Positions 54,047-64,000 of a DNA stretch of 64,000 nt are shown here, in pieces (the first letter of the stretch is position 1; the number at the start of each line of letters is the position of its first letter). The stretch spans positions 12,114,450 to 12,178,449 of the forward strand of contig NC_134026.1 of NCBI RefSeq assembly GCF_964204645.1, read 5' to 3'. Source of the DNA: Tubulanus polymorphus (taxonomy: Eukaryota; Nemertea; Palaeonemertea; Tubulaniformes; Tubulanidae). The notes under the pieces are model-generated. The model was not told the origin of the DNA. It searched no databases and worked only from the letters and a program-made list of their open reading frames with translations. The position numbers and the translations under genes were made by a program.

Positions 54047-55109
54047 ATTGAAGCAAATTAATGGAAATCCACAGTTGAATGTGCCATCTTCAGTTGATAA
54101 ATCATAAACATAATCTGATGGGTTATATATTTCAAATAAATCTTTAACTTCTTCAGTTAAATCTTTTTCTGTGTGGCTTAAATTAAAGCAATTTGGTTTA
54201 GATTTAATCAATCCAATATTCATATTGAAGCCTAATGAATTACATAATATATCTAACCCTGATATAGCAACTTTTCCTTTCTGTGCAAAGGTTATCTTTT
54301 TATCCTTTGTAAATTTTTTAGCACCATCTGCTGCGTAGAATCCAATGAAGAACCATTTTCTTAAATCATTTTTTGCATTTAATACATAATCTGGAACTAT
54401 CTTTTCTTTAGTTGAAGTATTACTTTTCACTATTGCATGAATATAGAATTCATCATTATATTTTATAGCAAAATCTTTAGGATTATTTACAAGTATTCTA
54501 TAAACTGCTGATGATTTCATAACATCCATGATTCTAAATGTTTTATGTGAATAAACTTCTTCACAGAATTTCTTAATTCTTTCTAATAATTTCAAGTCTT
54601 GATTGCATAAATACCAACAATATTTAATACCCCAAACATAATTATACACGCCTGCTGAACCATCACCCATGAAAAATCCTTTGATAAAATATTCTTTTTA
54701 TTCAGGTTTCAGGTTCTATATTATAAATATTATCAATTATTTCATCAAATGACATATGATTCATTCTTTGGAAAAATCTTTTATGTAATAATTCATCTCC
54801 AATTTTTATATCAGTTGGTTTTATTTCATCACCATTTCGTTTAATTAAACTATGATCTTCTGTAACATCTACAAACCCTAATTTAGTTCTAACTCTATAG
54901 ATTTTCTTATTTGTTTTATGCCTAATAATATTCTTTAATTTTTTCCATCCATTTCTTGTCCAAACATCCATTAAACCATTTATTTGTATTAATTCTTTTT
55001 CACCATATGAAATATAACATTCATTTTGTTTTGGAATTATTTCTGAAATTCTTCTTATCAATATTTTATTATTACATTTTAATAATATTGGGGTGTCAGC
55101 TGTAACAGA
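54047..55109 (-). other. Intein with LAGLIDADG (DOD) endonuclease in polymerase motif C
   Basis: The intein starts at the Ser codon 55109-55107 (SVTADTPILLKCN, block A), with block B near GFVDVTEDHSLIKR. Two dodecapeptide endonuclease motifs follow: FIKGFFMGDGSAG (about 54660) and WFFIGFYAADGAK (about 54345). The end reads VYDLSTEDGTFNCGFPLICF followed by Asn (54049-54047) and a downstream Thr, the usual Asn/+1 Thr junction; the penultimate residue is Phe rather than His. Length ~354 codons. The flanking host residues form the two halves of the catalytic Asp motif of polymerase B. Frames shift at 54670-54715 around an A5 run, where stops also occur, so the endonuclease domain is disrupted as assembled. 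Confidence 0.85.
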
Positions 55110-55206
55110 ATCAAAATATAATATTTCAATATGCTTTTCCCCAAAAAGTGGTTGTAAAACATTATAATAAAAATCATGCATTAATAATTTTGATACTTCT
55201 AAAACA

Positions 55207-56971
55207 GTTGAACCAATGAATATAGGTTTATTAAATTTCATTGACGTTCTTTTTAATTTAACTTTAAATAATCTTCAAATCTTTTATTTCCTAAATGTCT
55301 AGGACTTGATTGTAAATGTCTTAATCTTTCAGAATTATTTACTAATTCAATATCATTTCTATTTCTAATGTTTTCACATGTTTCACCATAAAAACTATTA
55401 TACATTAATTTGAAGAAATCTTTTTCAAAATCTGTTTTTGATATGGTTCTCTGTTGAGTATTGAAATCTATATATTTTTCTAACCACTTCGATTGATTAA
55501 ATTCAATATATCTATGTACTTTCTTTAATTTCATTCCTTGTTTTAGATAAAATTTTAACATTCTATAATGAACAATATAATTGTACTTATTATTTTGAGT
55601 ATTAATTTTTCTGTAAAAACATGATCTTTCGGTTTTATTTTCTTCTGGTATTCACTAAATAACTATCATCTACGGTTAAATGTTCTGGGCAATAAGGTAA
55701 GTTTATTGTTTTAAACATTATATTTTTAGGATATTCTAAATCAACTACAAAGAAATAACCAATTGGTGCTTCATCTTTTAAACTCGCAATTGCGCTTTCC
55801 CAATCAGTTTTATCATCATTTTCAACTTCTGTTAATATAAAATTTTTATATGGTTGAGGTTGCATCATTGCCCAACCATATAAATTATTGGCGTCAATAT
55901 ATAATAATTTATATTCATCATTTGCTTTAAAATACCTATCTCCCATAACACCACTAATTCCACCTCTAATTGATTTTTCAAATTATAAAACCATATCTGG
56001 TTCTTTTAATAAATCTAATTTTACATTTGTATATTTTTAACCACATTGCCAGGTTAAACCAGGACTTGAATAACAATAACAAGGGTTGAACCTATAAATA
56101 TTGGTTTATTAAATTTCATGGACGTTCTTTTTAATTTTACTGCTGTTAAATAATCTTCAAATCTTTTATTTCCTAAATGTCTAGGACTTGATTGTAAATG
56201 TCTTAATCTTTCAGAATTATTCACTAATTCAATATCATTTCTATTTCTAATATTTTCACATGTTTTACCATAAAAACTATTATTCATTAATTTGAAGAAA
56301 TCTTTTTCAAAATCTGTTTTTGATATTGTTCTCTGTTGAGTATTGAAATCTATATATTTTTCTAACCACTTCGATTGATTAAATTCAATATATCTATGTA
56401 CTTTCTTTAATTTCATTCCTTGTTTTAGATAAAATTTTAACATTCTATAATGAACAATATAATTGTATTTATTATTTTGAGTAAGTATTAATTTTTCTGT
56501 AAAAACATGATCTTTCGGTTTTACTTTCTTCTGGTATTCACTTAAATAACTATCATCTACAGTTAAATGTTCTGGGCAATAAGGTAAGTTTCTTGTTTTA
56601 AACTTTATATTTTCAGGATATTCTAAATCAACTACAAAGAAATAACCAATTGGTGCTTCATCTTTTAAACTCGCAATTGCGCTTTCCCAATCAGTTTTAT
56701 CACCATTTTCAACTTCTGTTAATATAAAATTTTTATATGGTTGAGGTTGCATCATTGCCCAACCATATAAATTATTGGTGTCAATATATAATAATTTATA
56801 TTCATCATTTGCTTTAAAATACCTATCTCCCATAACACCACTAATTCCACCTCTAATTGATTTTTCAAATAATAAAACCATATCTGGTTCTTTTAATAAA
56901 TCTAATTCTACATTTGTATATTTTAAACCACATTGCCAGGTTAAACCAGGACTAGAGTAGCAATAACAAGG
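55207..56971 (-). repeat. ~880-bp tandem duplication inside the polymerase gene
   Basis: 56085-56971 (copy 1) and 55207-56084 (copy 2) both run, in gene direction, from CCTTGTTATTG to GGTTCAAC and meet head to tail at 56084/56085. Copy 1 is open throughout and includes motifs A and B. Copy 2 has several lesions: TAA at 55985, a changed WQCG codon giving a stop near 56040, a shift near 55655 and loss of 4 bp near 55601. The rest of the polymerase (intein and C-terminus) follows copy 2, so copy 1 ends in a nonsense tail at 56054. Confidence 0.85.
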
Positions 56972-59530
56972 ATCAACATTAAAATGATTCAAATTAACTT
57001 CTCTAAATTTTTCAAATATGTCAGCCAATATCATAACATCTGATTTTAAATATAAATCAACTAATTCGCCATGATTTTTCATCTTAAAATGGTTCCAAAT
57101 ATTTAATGTTCTATCAAAAACTTCGTCTTTCACATACTCCTCTTTTAATTTATCATAAAATTGATCTTTTAATAATTCTGTTACATTAAAATCATCATGT
57201 GTTTTATAAAATGAATAAGGAATTGCGCCTTTATATCTCAATAATTTAAAATCTTGTTCATTTGGATAATAATATCGAGTTATAATAAAATCATTATCAA
57301 CTAAACTTTTTGATAAATTATCTAATGAACTTGCTAGAAATCTATAAGAATCTAAAAATCTAATACAACCAAATTGAAATGAAATATAATTTTCAGATGT
57401 TTTAGCTAATAGTTTAAAATCATATTTTCTTACATTTACACCATTCATAGCATTATATTCTTCTATTTCTTGATTAATTGCGCCCAATTTTCCCGATAAT
57501 TGTTTTATAAATAGATGGGTATCATATCCTGATAAATTATGAAATAATATTGGTACGAAATTTACTTTTTTAGCTTGTAAATTGCAATCTTCATGAGCAG
57601 CTCCACGATATTTTGAATTCAAATGATCATGATCTCTAACTCTTTTATCAAATGAATAAAAACGTTTTTCACAATAACAACAATGAGTTGCATAATTAAA
57701 ATCAATTTCATCTTCTTTTGTCATAACTATTCTTTTATTTTTGTTTAATAATTTTGTAAAATCACTTTCTAATTCAATCATTTTCTCACAAAAATCATTA
57801 ACTACATCTTCACCTCTAAAAGAAATATATTGACTTTCATATAATTCAGGATAATTTGATTTTATATAAATTCCATAAGCAGCAGCTCTTTGATGAACTT
57901 TTTTAATTGTATTTATAATTGGTGGGTCTTGTATTGTGTCTTCATTTAATTCATTTCCTTTATCCATTGATTTTAATAATTGCTTTTTGTTATAAATTTC
58001 TTTTCTATCTTGATCAGTTAATTCTTTATTCAACGATTCAAAATCCCCATAAATTACAAATGGAACAATATTTTTAAATTTATGATTAGTAAATTTCAAT
58101 TTATAATCTTTTTCTGTTGGCATTATTAATTTACAAAAATCTTTATTATCACATAATTCTTTATGTTTTAATAATGTATTCTCAGTCATAAATTTAGATA
58201 AACATTTTCTACATAGATAAATTTTACGATGATGATCACTTTCTGTTCTAAAGAATAAATCAATTTGTTTTAACCACATATAATGTTCATTTTCATCTTT
58301 TTTGTAATATAACAAATCTATAGCATTTTCATCATCATAATATTCTGTTAAATATAAAGCTTCCAAGGTATAATCTTTAATATTTTCACCTTTTGTCTTT
58401 GGTAATTGCATTAATTCGAATACATTTATTTTTAAATTATTAATTTTTTCTATTTTGGGTATCATTTTTATAGTTACTGGATATTGATCAATTTTATATA
58501 ATGTTTCATATTTCCGGTAATTTGTTATTCTAAAACTATGTGTAATATCTTCTGTTGGGTGTAAGCAACTAATAATTGACCATAGAAAACATTTATTATC
58601 TTCATTTTGAATATTTATTACTGCTTTTGTTGTAAATGGTAATTGAATATAAGATGATGCTTTAATATCCTTTTCTGTTGTAAAGTTTGAATCATTTTTA
58701 AACATTTTATTACTTTTTGATGTTTTATTCCTTTTTGTATTATAAACATTTAAATCTAAATATATAATTTCATTCAATGTTAAGCCAGAACCCTCAAAAT
58801 ATCTTTCTTCAATATGACGTTTAAATTCATTTAATATTTTTTCTAACTTCTCTTTTATTTGTGTTTTTGAAATTATTTCTTCAGAGAGTGTTTGAATATT
58901 ATAATTCATTTTTTCTTCTGACTTTATAAAACTTACTTTCCCAGAGATACTAATTTTTGGATATTCAACATCTGTTATCAAATCTAGTATTTTTTCTATT
59001 ATTTCATTAAATTTACTATAATCTTCTATTGTTGTACCTTTAAAAATCTAAATATAATAGCTGCAGGACCAATTTTACTATGTAATGTTTCTAAGATTTC
59101 AATTGTATCTTTTATTTCTAGTGAATCAATATAATTTCTAACATTTTCCATGTAAGGTTTATTTGAAATGGATTTAGTTTTTGAAGTTGATTCTTTTACT
59201 TGTTGAGGTTTATCATCAAAATAATCTATTCCTAAAACATTATTTCTCAAATTTTGATGGTGTTTTTCTGTTTCGAGATGTCTATTATAATTCCTTTTTG
59301 TTATAAATTCATCACAAACTTCACATTTTATTTCATTCACATTCATATTTTCTAATCGTTCTTTTCTTTCATTGGAATTTTCTGGAGTTTCAAAATCTAT
59401 TACATTTTTTATATGATTTGCAGTTTTTTCATGTCGTGTTTTATTAGATGTATCGATGTATTTTTTACAATATTGACAATAATATTGATTTTTATTGACA
59501 TTATTGTTTTCTAGTTGGTGTTCATTCTCC

Positions 59531-59620
59531 CCCATTTATTAGGAAAAAAAATTACTTGTGGTGATGAGTGGTGTCTCGTCCTCTCGTCCTCTGGTATGAA
59601 AGCCACATATTCTAATTACT
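59531..59620. repeat. Right terminal repeat
   Basis: Reverse complement starts AGTAATTAGAATATGTGGCT, TTCATACCAGAGGACGAGAG, GACGAGACACCACTCATCAC and runs uninterrupted into CACAAGTAA, the T8 run and TAATAAATGG, the start of the polymerase gene. It matches the left end with about 10 mismatches over the outer 60 bp. No target-site duplication is evident: CACTTG precedes the left end, CTGATG follows the right. Confidence 0.75.
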
Positions 59621-60830
59621 CTGATGATATACCGAATTCTTTTGACATAAGTCTATGATCGGTGCTGGTAGTTCATTGTTGATAAGCTGATATGCGTGTC
59701 TAAGTATTTCTAACTGGATCATGTCTTGGAATTTTAGAATTTTTAATTTGCGAAATATTGGATCTGTGGGGCTATTGTATGCTGATTTAGAAATAATTCG
59801 AACGGCTTTTTTCGAATCTGGACAGGTTTCTTTTTCAGATAAGAGGGCCCAATGAGATGAGTGAGTACGTAAAATGGCAATGGATATAACTGAAATAAAG
59901 TTGTCTTAAACAATATGTAGGTACTAAATGTTTAACAGAGTTAATTGAATAAATTTGACTAGCTATTTTGGTGCAGATTTTACTAATGTGTAAATTGAAA
60001 TCAAGAAACTCGTCTAAATGTAATCCAAGGAAGCATGTTGATGATACTAAATTAAGTTCCTTGTTGTCTACTTTATCGTATAATCTTGATTCTTAATATT
60101 TTTGAATATTTTTAATTCTATTTGGTTTAAAAAGAATTACTTTTGTTTTAGAAATGTTAACAGTTAAATTATTAGCAGTAAACCAATCTTGTAGTATATT
60201 CAAGTCATTTTCAATGGTTTGTATCAGATAATCAATTGAGCTTCCGCTAATATATACGGTCGTGTCGTCGGCGAATAAGATAGGTTTACATTTTTTCAGA
60301 CACATGTGCATATCGTTAATGTATACTAAAAACAGTAATGGTCCTAATACGGAACCTTGAGGTATACCGTAGTTAATGTGTGATATTTCAGATTGAATAC
60401 TGGAGAAGTTAACATACATTGAGCGCTTTTCTAGGTAACTTTTAAACCATGACAAAACATTTCCTCTTATACCATATACATATAATTTATGAATTAGATA
60501 TTCAATATTTAGGCAATCGAATGCTTTACTCAAATCAATAAATGCGGCTAGTGTAAAACAGTTAGATTCAAATGATTTTATTATATATCCTATTAGTTCC
60601 ATGCTAGCATGGCTGGTAGCATGGCCAGTTCTAAAACCATATTGACTTTTATATAAGATAGAGTACTTAATCAAATAGCCATATAATCGCTTATGTATTA
60701 TCTTTTCAAGAATTTTAGAGATGGTTGGCAATAGTGATATCGGTCGATAGTTTTCAAAGCTCCTTTTATCGTCTCTTTTATAGATAGGTGTTACACTGGC
60801 TATTTTAAATGCATGTATAATTCTAATTAT
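59621..60830 (-). pseudogene. Non-LTR retrotransposon reverse transcriptase, truncated
   Basis: The frame opens near 60830 (IASVTPIYKRDDKRSFENYR), then YRPISLLPTISKILEKIIHK, AAFIDLSKAFDCLNIEYLIH (motif A), NYGIPQGSVLGPLLFLVYIN and PILFADDTTVYISGSS (catalytic FADD), to about 60093. After a stop and a shift the C-terminal part continues (CFLGLHLDEFLDFNLHISKI, then AVRIISKSAYNSPTDPIFRK and LRHAYQLINNELPAPIIDLC) up to 59621, where the 17.4 kb element begins. A CR1/Jockey-like LINE whose 3' end is missing from the other flank. Confidence 0.85.
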
Positions 60831-61555
60831 AGACTATCACTGTATCAAAACAATGTTACAGTAGAGTACTATTCATGCAGTCACAATGGCCCAGTTTCAG
60901 TAGGGTACAAGACTTGCACTTGATAGATCAGAAGTTCGAATCTCGCATAGTTACATATTTTGTTCACCTCCGATAGTTCCACGGGGAAGGTTTATATATG
61001 TTCCAACTAAATTCCATAGCTAATAGATCGAACAGTTTGATGTTCTGGCTTTAAAAATTCAGCCGTGGTTTCCACTTACTCACTACGTCAGCAAGCAGCT
61101 AGAATTTCAGTCAAATCAAACTATGCCAGATGATTTAAAATCTGACTCTGACTTTAAATCATTTGATACTGTAAATGCAAACAAATGAATGGATATTAAA
61201 TTCAGACCAAAAAAAACCAAGAAACCGAAAAACATTAAAATCCTGATCCGAATTGCCGGCTCGAAGTTTCTTCATATTATTAAATCATTCAGGAAGAGAA
61301 TGGGAAGACAATTAATTCATTAATATTAATTTTTATTAAACAATAAAAAACAAAATAAAATCACCAAATATTACAAATATATAAATCTGGAAAAATAAAC
61401 ACCGAAGAACTCAATTAATAACAAAGATAATTTCTCTAAACAATTTGACGTGAAATACAGACGGAGACAATGACAATTAAACAAAGCCTTGGGAAAAGAT
61501 TTAACTAGAATCGCAGTAGTTGAGTATTTAGGCAGTCAAGGTCAATAAATTTAGG
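60831..61555. other. No gene; 3' flank of the minus-strand gene
   Basis: AT-rich with several minus-strand AATAAA sites (for example complement of TTTATT at 61333-61338), suitable as poly(A) signals for the gene ending at 61556. Nothing else recognised. Confidence 0.35.
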
Positions 61556-63978
61556 CTAATTTTCATTCAACTCTCGCCTCATTAGAAGAAGCTTTTTCAA
61601 TCGGTCATAGCTACGAAGGTTTGTCTTGAAACCCATATTTTCGAGTTCAGATTTTATTCCAGCTACAGTGTCACACCCTCTGTGACAAGCACTGTACTTT
61701 CAATTTCGTCCGAAATTTTTGATTTCTTTCGTTTCGCCCGTTCAGCTTTTTCAGTGCACCAGTACTTTTCATTTCTCTTAACATAAGCTCTCTTATTACG
61801 GGCATGACCTTGACCGGCTAAATACTCAACTCATTTTATAACAATTAGGGCATCAGTTGGCCCATCCGCTCTGTTACACTTCTGGAGATGAATTCTCTTG
61901 AGAATATCATTAACCTTTTCAATGCCCTGGCCACTATAAGAACACAAAGAACTAAAATTGGATAACATATACGGCACATGATACAGCATGATATGCATAT
62001 AAGGAGTAATGTTGCTTTTCTTAAAACCTTTTCTTTTGGCTCCTAAATCTAAAAATGCTTCAATCCAAGTTTTAGCTCGGTCAAAAGCTGCTGTACAACT
62101 ACAAGACCGGGAATCAAAATAGCTAATGAGATTATGTAATTTCATGAAATCGCCCCATAACTTTAACATTGCTAATTTTGTATCTTCATGTACAACATCA
62201 CTTTCACTCTGCAGTAATAAAGGAAGCTGGGTCAACAGCTTTTTCATATCACCTCCTGTTAGGGATGACCATTCGACCTGTCCAAGACCTTTATTAGTTA
62301 CTGGGTCTCTCTTTTCCCAGATATTGAAGCATATACCACATTGTCTGATCAAAAAGCACAGTTTTTTCAACCTGGAACCGATAGGTGATTGACTTTCGCT
62401 ATTGATTCCATGAAACGTATCATGATCATCAGAATCCCGGACATCAGTTATAATGTTCCTTAACAAAATATCCCCTATTCTTAACAAAAGATGAAGTTCA
62501 TCAACGAGAATGTTTCTAGGTTCACTTTTGAAAATTGGAAGCTCCTGAAGGCCATTATTTAGGGCCAGTGCGTCTGGTGTCATATCCGAGTATGTTCTTT
62601 TCATAGGTGTTCTAGAATAGTTATCCCAGGGCTTAGAAACATCATTTAGATTTTCATTCCTAACACTGCACCAAGGACAGCACTGTGTGGCGGTGGATCC
62701 CTTTAGCCCACACAGAATTTGTAGAAACTTAAGATCAGAACCCAAAACAATGTGGACATAATATTTTTGGTCTCCAATAAGGATGAACCCAGAATCTATA
62801 ATACAGTTAATTTCATCAATCAAAGTTCTGAATCCACTTTTGATGAGGTCATACGACTCGCCTCCCTTTATGATACTAAAAACAGATGGGATGCCAGGTT
62901 TTGCGCCAGTATTCAAAATGGACATGGACAGATACTTTTGACATTTCACTGGGACACTTTTGACATTTTCGCTCCATCGCCGCCAATTTTCACTTTTACA
63001 CATGGTTGGTTTTTTCCACCAAGTTTAATCAACTCTATGAGTTGCATTTTGAAACTAATGTATGCACCAGGTTTGCCATTTTCACACCTTTGAATATCAA
63101 TGGTAAAATATTGACGACAATCAATTACCTGGGATTTAGGCCGTAAAGTATTTCCAGAGTACACACACAACTCATGATATGCTTCATCTGAAACATAAAA
63201 TGAGTCTAAGATATACAATAGATCTTTCACTTTATCTTTTTCGGATTCACACAGCTTTTCATAGCAAGAATACTTCCGAACAGCAAAATCAGATTGAGGA
63301 GAAACATTGATCACAACATTTTCTTTGTCATTACTTGAGATAAACTGCAAGCTTTCAGGTAATAGACCAAAAATTCTCTGCAAACCATAATGCTTTTTTA
63401 CTTTGTGAGGCTAACGTTTTCAATTTACGAGATTTTTGGTGACTACCTACTTCGTGGTATTACTTTCCCAAATTAACTTTTGCTGGTGTTTGCATTATCG
63501 AATTCAGCTCGTTGTTAACTTCAGTCAATGCTGTGATTTTAGAATTTTTTTCGTCTAACTTACATAAGAGAGATTCCTGCTTCTGAATCTCATCCATTAA
63601 CTGGGAATACAGAGTTTGGTAGCGCGCATCAAGCGAGGCATTCTGTTTTGTCAGAGATACATTTGAAGTTAATAAATGTTTCTTCTCAGCACTAAGATCA
63701 AAAAAAGTTTCAGAAGAAAGTTCAAAAATGTCTTCTTTTTTGACAAACAAATCCCTTTCCTTTCTCTTAAAAGTAAGGAAGTTTCTACCATTCGATTTTC
63801 CTTTTTTACAGTCAGACGAAACTTTGGAACAGAGTTCTTGCAATCGCTTATTAAGACGACTACTGTTTTTCAACTTAACAAATCTTAATCCCTTATTTAC
63901 AATATCGATGTAAGTCATGAAACTCTTAGTACTTTTGTAACTTTTCAACTCTAAAATAAAACCTATTTGTAACGACAA
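61556..63978 (-). pseudogene. Unrecognised invertebrate (probably transposon) protein, 2+ exons, broken
   Basis: Exon 1 (about 63952-63465; acceptor-like TTTTATTTTAG, donor GGAAA|GTAATA) encodes a basic region then a coiled coil (DEIQKQESLLCKLDEKNSKI). Exon 2 (from ~63378, acceptor TTTGCAGAG) reads IFGLLPESLQFISS, KIGGDGAKMSKVSQ, then after a shift near 62965 SVFSIIKGGESYDLIKSGFR, GSTATQCCPWCSVRNENLND, VDELHLLLRIGDILLRNIIT and NITPYMHIMLYHVPYMLSNF. A TGA at 61831-61833 is followed in frame by VEYLAGQGHARNKRAYVKRN; a further shift precedes the end at 61556. I recall similar proteins as multicopy in cnidarians and sponges, without a named function. The gene may continue beyond the window. Confidence 0.5.
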
Positions 63979-64000
63979 AACTATTCCATAAACTTCATTG

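Larger units (their letters stand above)
53591..59535 (-). pseudogene. Polinton-type DNA polymerase B, with intein and internal duplication
   Basis: ATG at 59535 in AATTTTTTTTCCTAATAAATGG. Segment 59535-59026 has two zinc fingers (YYCQYCKKYIDTSNKTRHEK and IKCEVCDEFITKRNYNRHLE), then a one-base shift at a T-run (about 59040). The next 975 codons (58981-56054) carry Exo I VIYGDFESL, an HNH/endonuclease-VII-like insert (HCCYCEKR ... RVRDHDHLNSKYRGAAHEDC), Exo II LFHNLSGYDTHLF, Exo III LKSDVMILADIFE, motif A YIDTNNLYGWAM and motif B KLMNNSFYGKTC. The gene then meets a tandem duplicate (55207-56084), an intein in motif C (54047-55109) and a C-terminal part with KKLKGITKHVV. Replicates the element. 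Not functional as assembled. Confidence 0.88.
42210..59620. mobile_element. 17.4 kb Polinton/adintovirus-like element
   Basis: Related terminal inverted repeats begin AGTAATTAG at 42210 and, reverse complemented, AGTAATTAG at 59620. Between them is an AT-rich gene block typical of Polintons: DNA polymerase B, integrase with chromodomain, FtsK/A32-type packaging ATPase, major capsid and penton-like candidates, and several small conserved membrane proteins. 13 genes point left and two point right. No adenain-like protease is visible. Most genes carry one or two breaks. Polintons are both transposons and endogenous dsDNA viruses of eukaryotes. Confidence 0.9.

Noticed and set aside
56775-56960. 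Plus-strand ORF within the polymerase
   Set aside because: Antisense shadow with no motif.
42210-59620. Alternative genetic code (TGA = Trp) in the Polinton
   Set aside because: TGG is used throughout, several breaks are TAA, and frameshifts exist; decay or base-call error is simpler. Kept only as a low-interest count to make.

Overview
The window is animal nuclear DNA, most likely from an aquatic invertebrate. The reasons are GT-AG introns, AATAAA signals, and a mixed load of metazoan transposons (piggyBac, Merlin/IS1595-type, Kolobok-type, CR1-like LINEs, Ty3/gypsy, a hAT MITE, Helitron-like repeats, and a Polinton/adintovirus-like virus). The species cannot be named from the sequence. Almost nothing here is a clearly intact host gene; the window is layer upon layer of mobile DNA.

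Layout. 1-10.5 kb: tandem and dispersed repeats, exon-like pieces of two unrecognised minus-strand genes, the 3' end of a CR1/L2-like LINE, and copy A of a ~1 kb Helitron-like repeat. 10.6-19.8 kb: a nested stack. A P2X7-C-terminal-like gene (+) is split by a piggyBac (11464-19398, TTAA at both ends). The piggyBac transposase gene is itself split by a 5.4 kb element (13552-18985, 19-bp perfect inverted ends). That element carries an ISXO2/Merlin-type transposase (+) and an intron-containing DUF3987-type ATPase gene (-), and a hAT-like MITE sits in one of the ATPase introns. 19.9-23.2 kb: a broken Kolobok-type transposase gene (-), tail to tail with the P2X7-like gene and holding copy B of the Helitron-like repeat. 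23.3-31 kb: repeat arrays, an RT scrap, and small exons including a PHD finger. 31.1-33.9 kb: a large fold-back with a gypsy fragment at its centre. 33.9-37.1 kb: AT-rich remnants of a second Polinton-like element, with a 24-bp satellite. 38-42 kb: mostly unexplained, two exon-like pieces.

42.2-59.6 kb holds the main feature: a 17.4 kb AT-rich Polinton/adintovirus-like element with related terminal inverted repeats. It encodes a protein-primed-type DNA polymerase B, retroviral-type integrase with chromodomain, packaging ATPase, double-jelly-roll-type major capsid candidate, penton-like candidate, several small membrane proteins and zinc-finger proteins. Most genes start at a TAAATG preceded by a T-run, an arrangement resembling late promoters of large cytoplasmic DNA viruses. 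Its polymerase is interrupted by a LAGLIDADG intein in motif C and by an 880-bp tandem duplication. Many genes carry single-base frameshifts, often at A/T runs, or isolated stops, so this copy is either recently dead or the assembly has indel errors.

59.6-64 kb: the 3' half of a LINE reverse transcriptase gene abutting the element, then a broken, intron-containing, unrecognised gene that runs to the window end.
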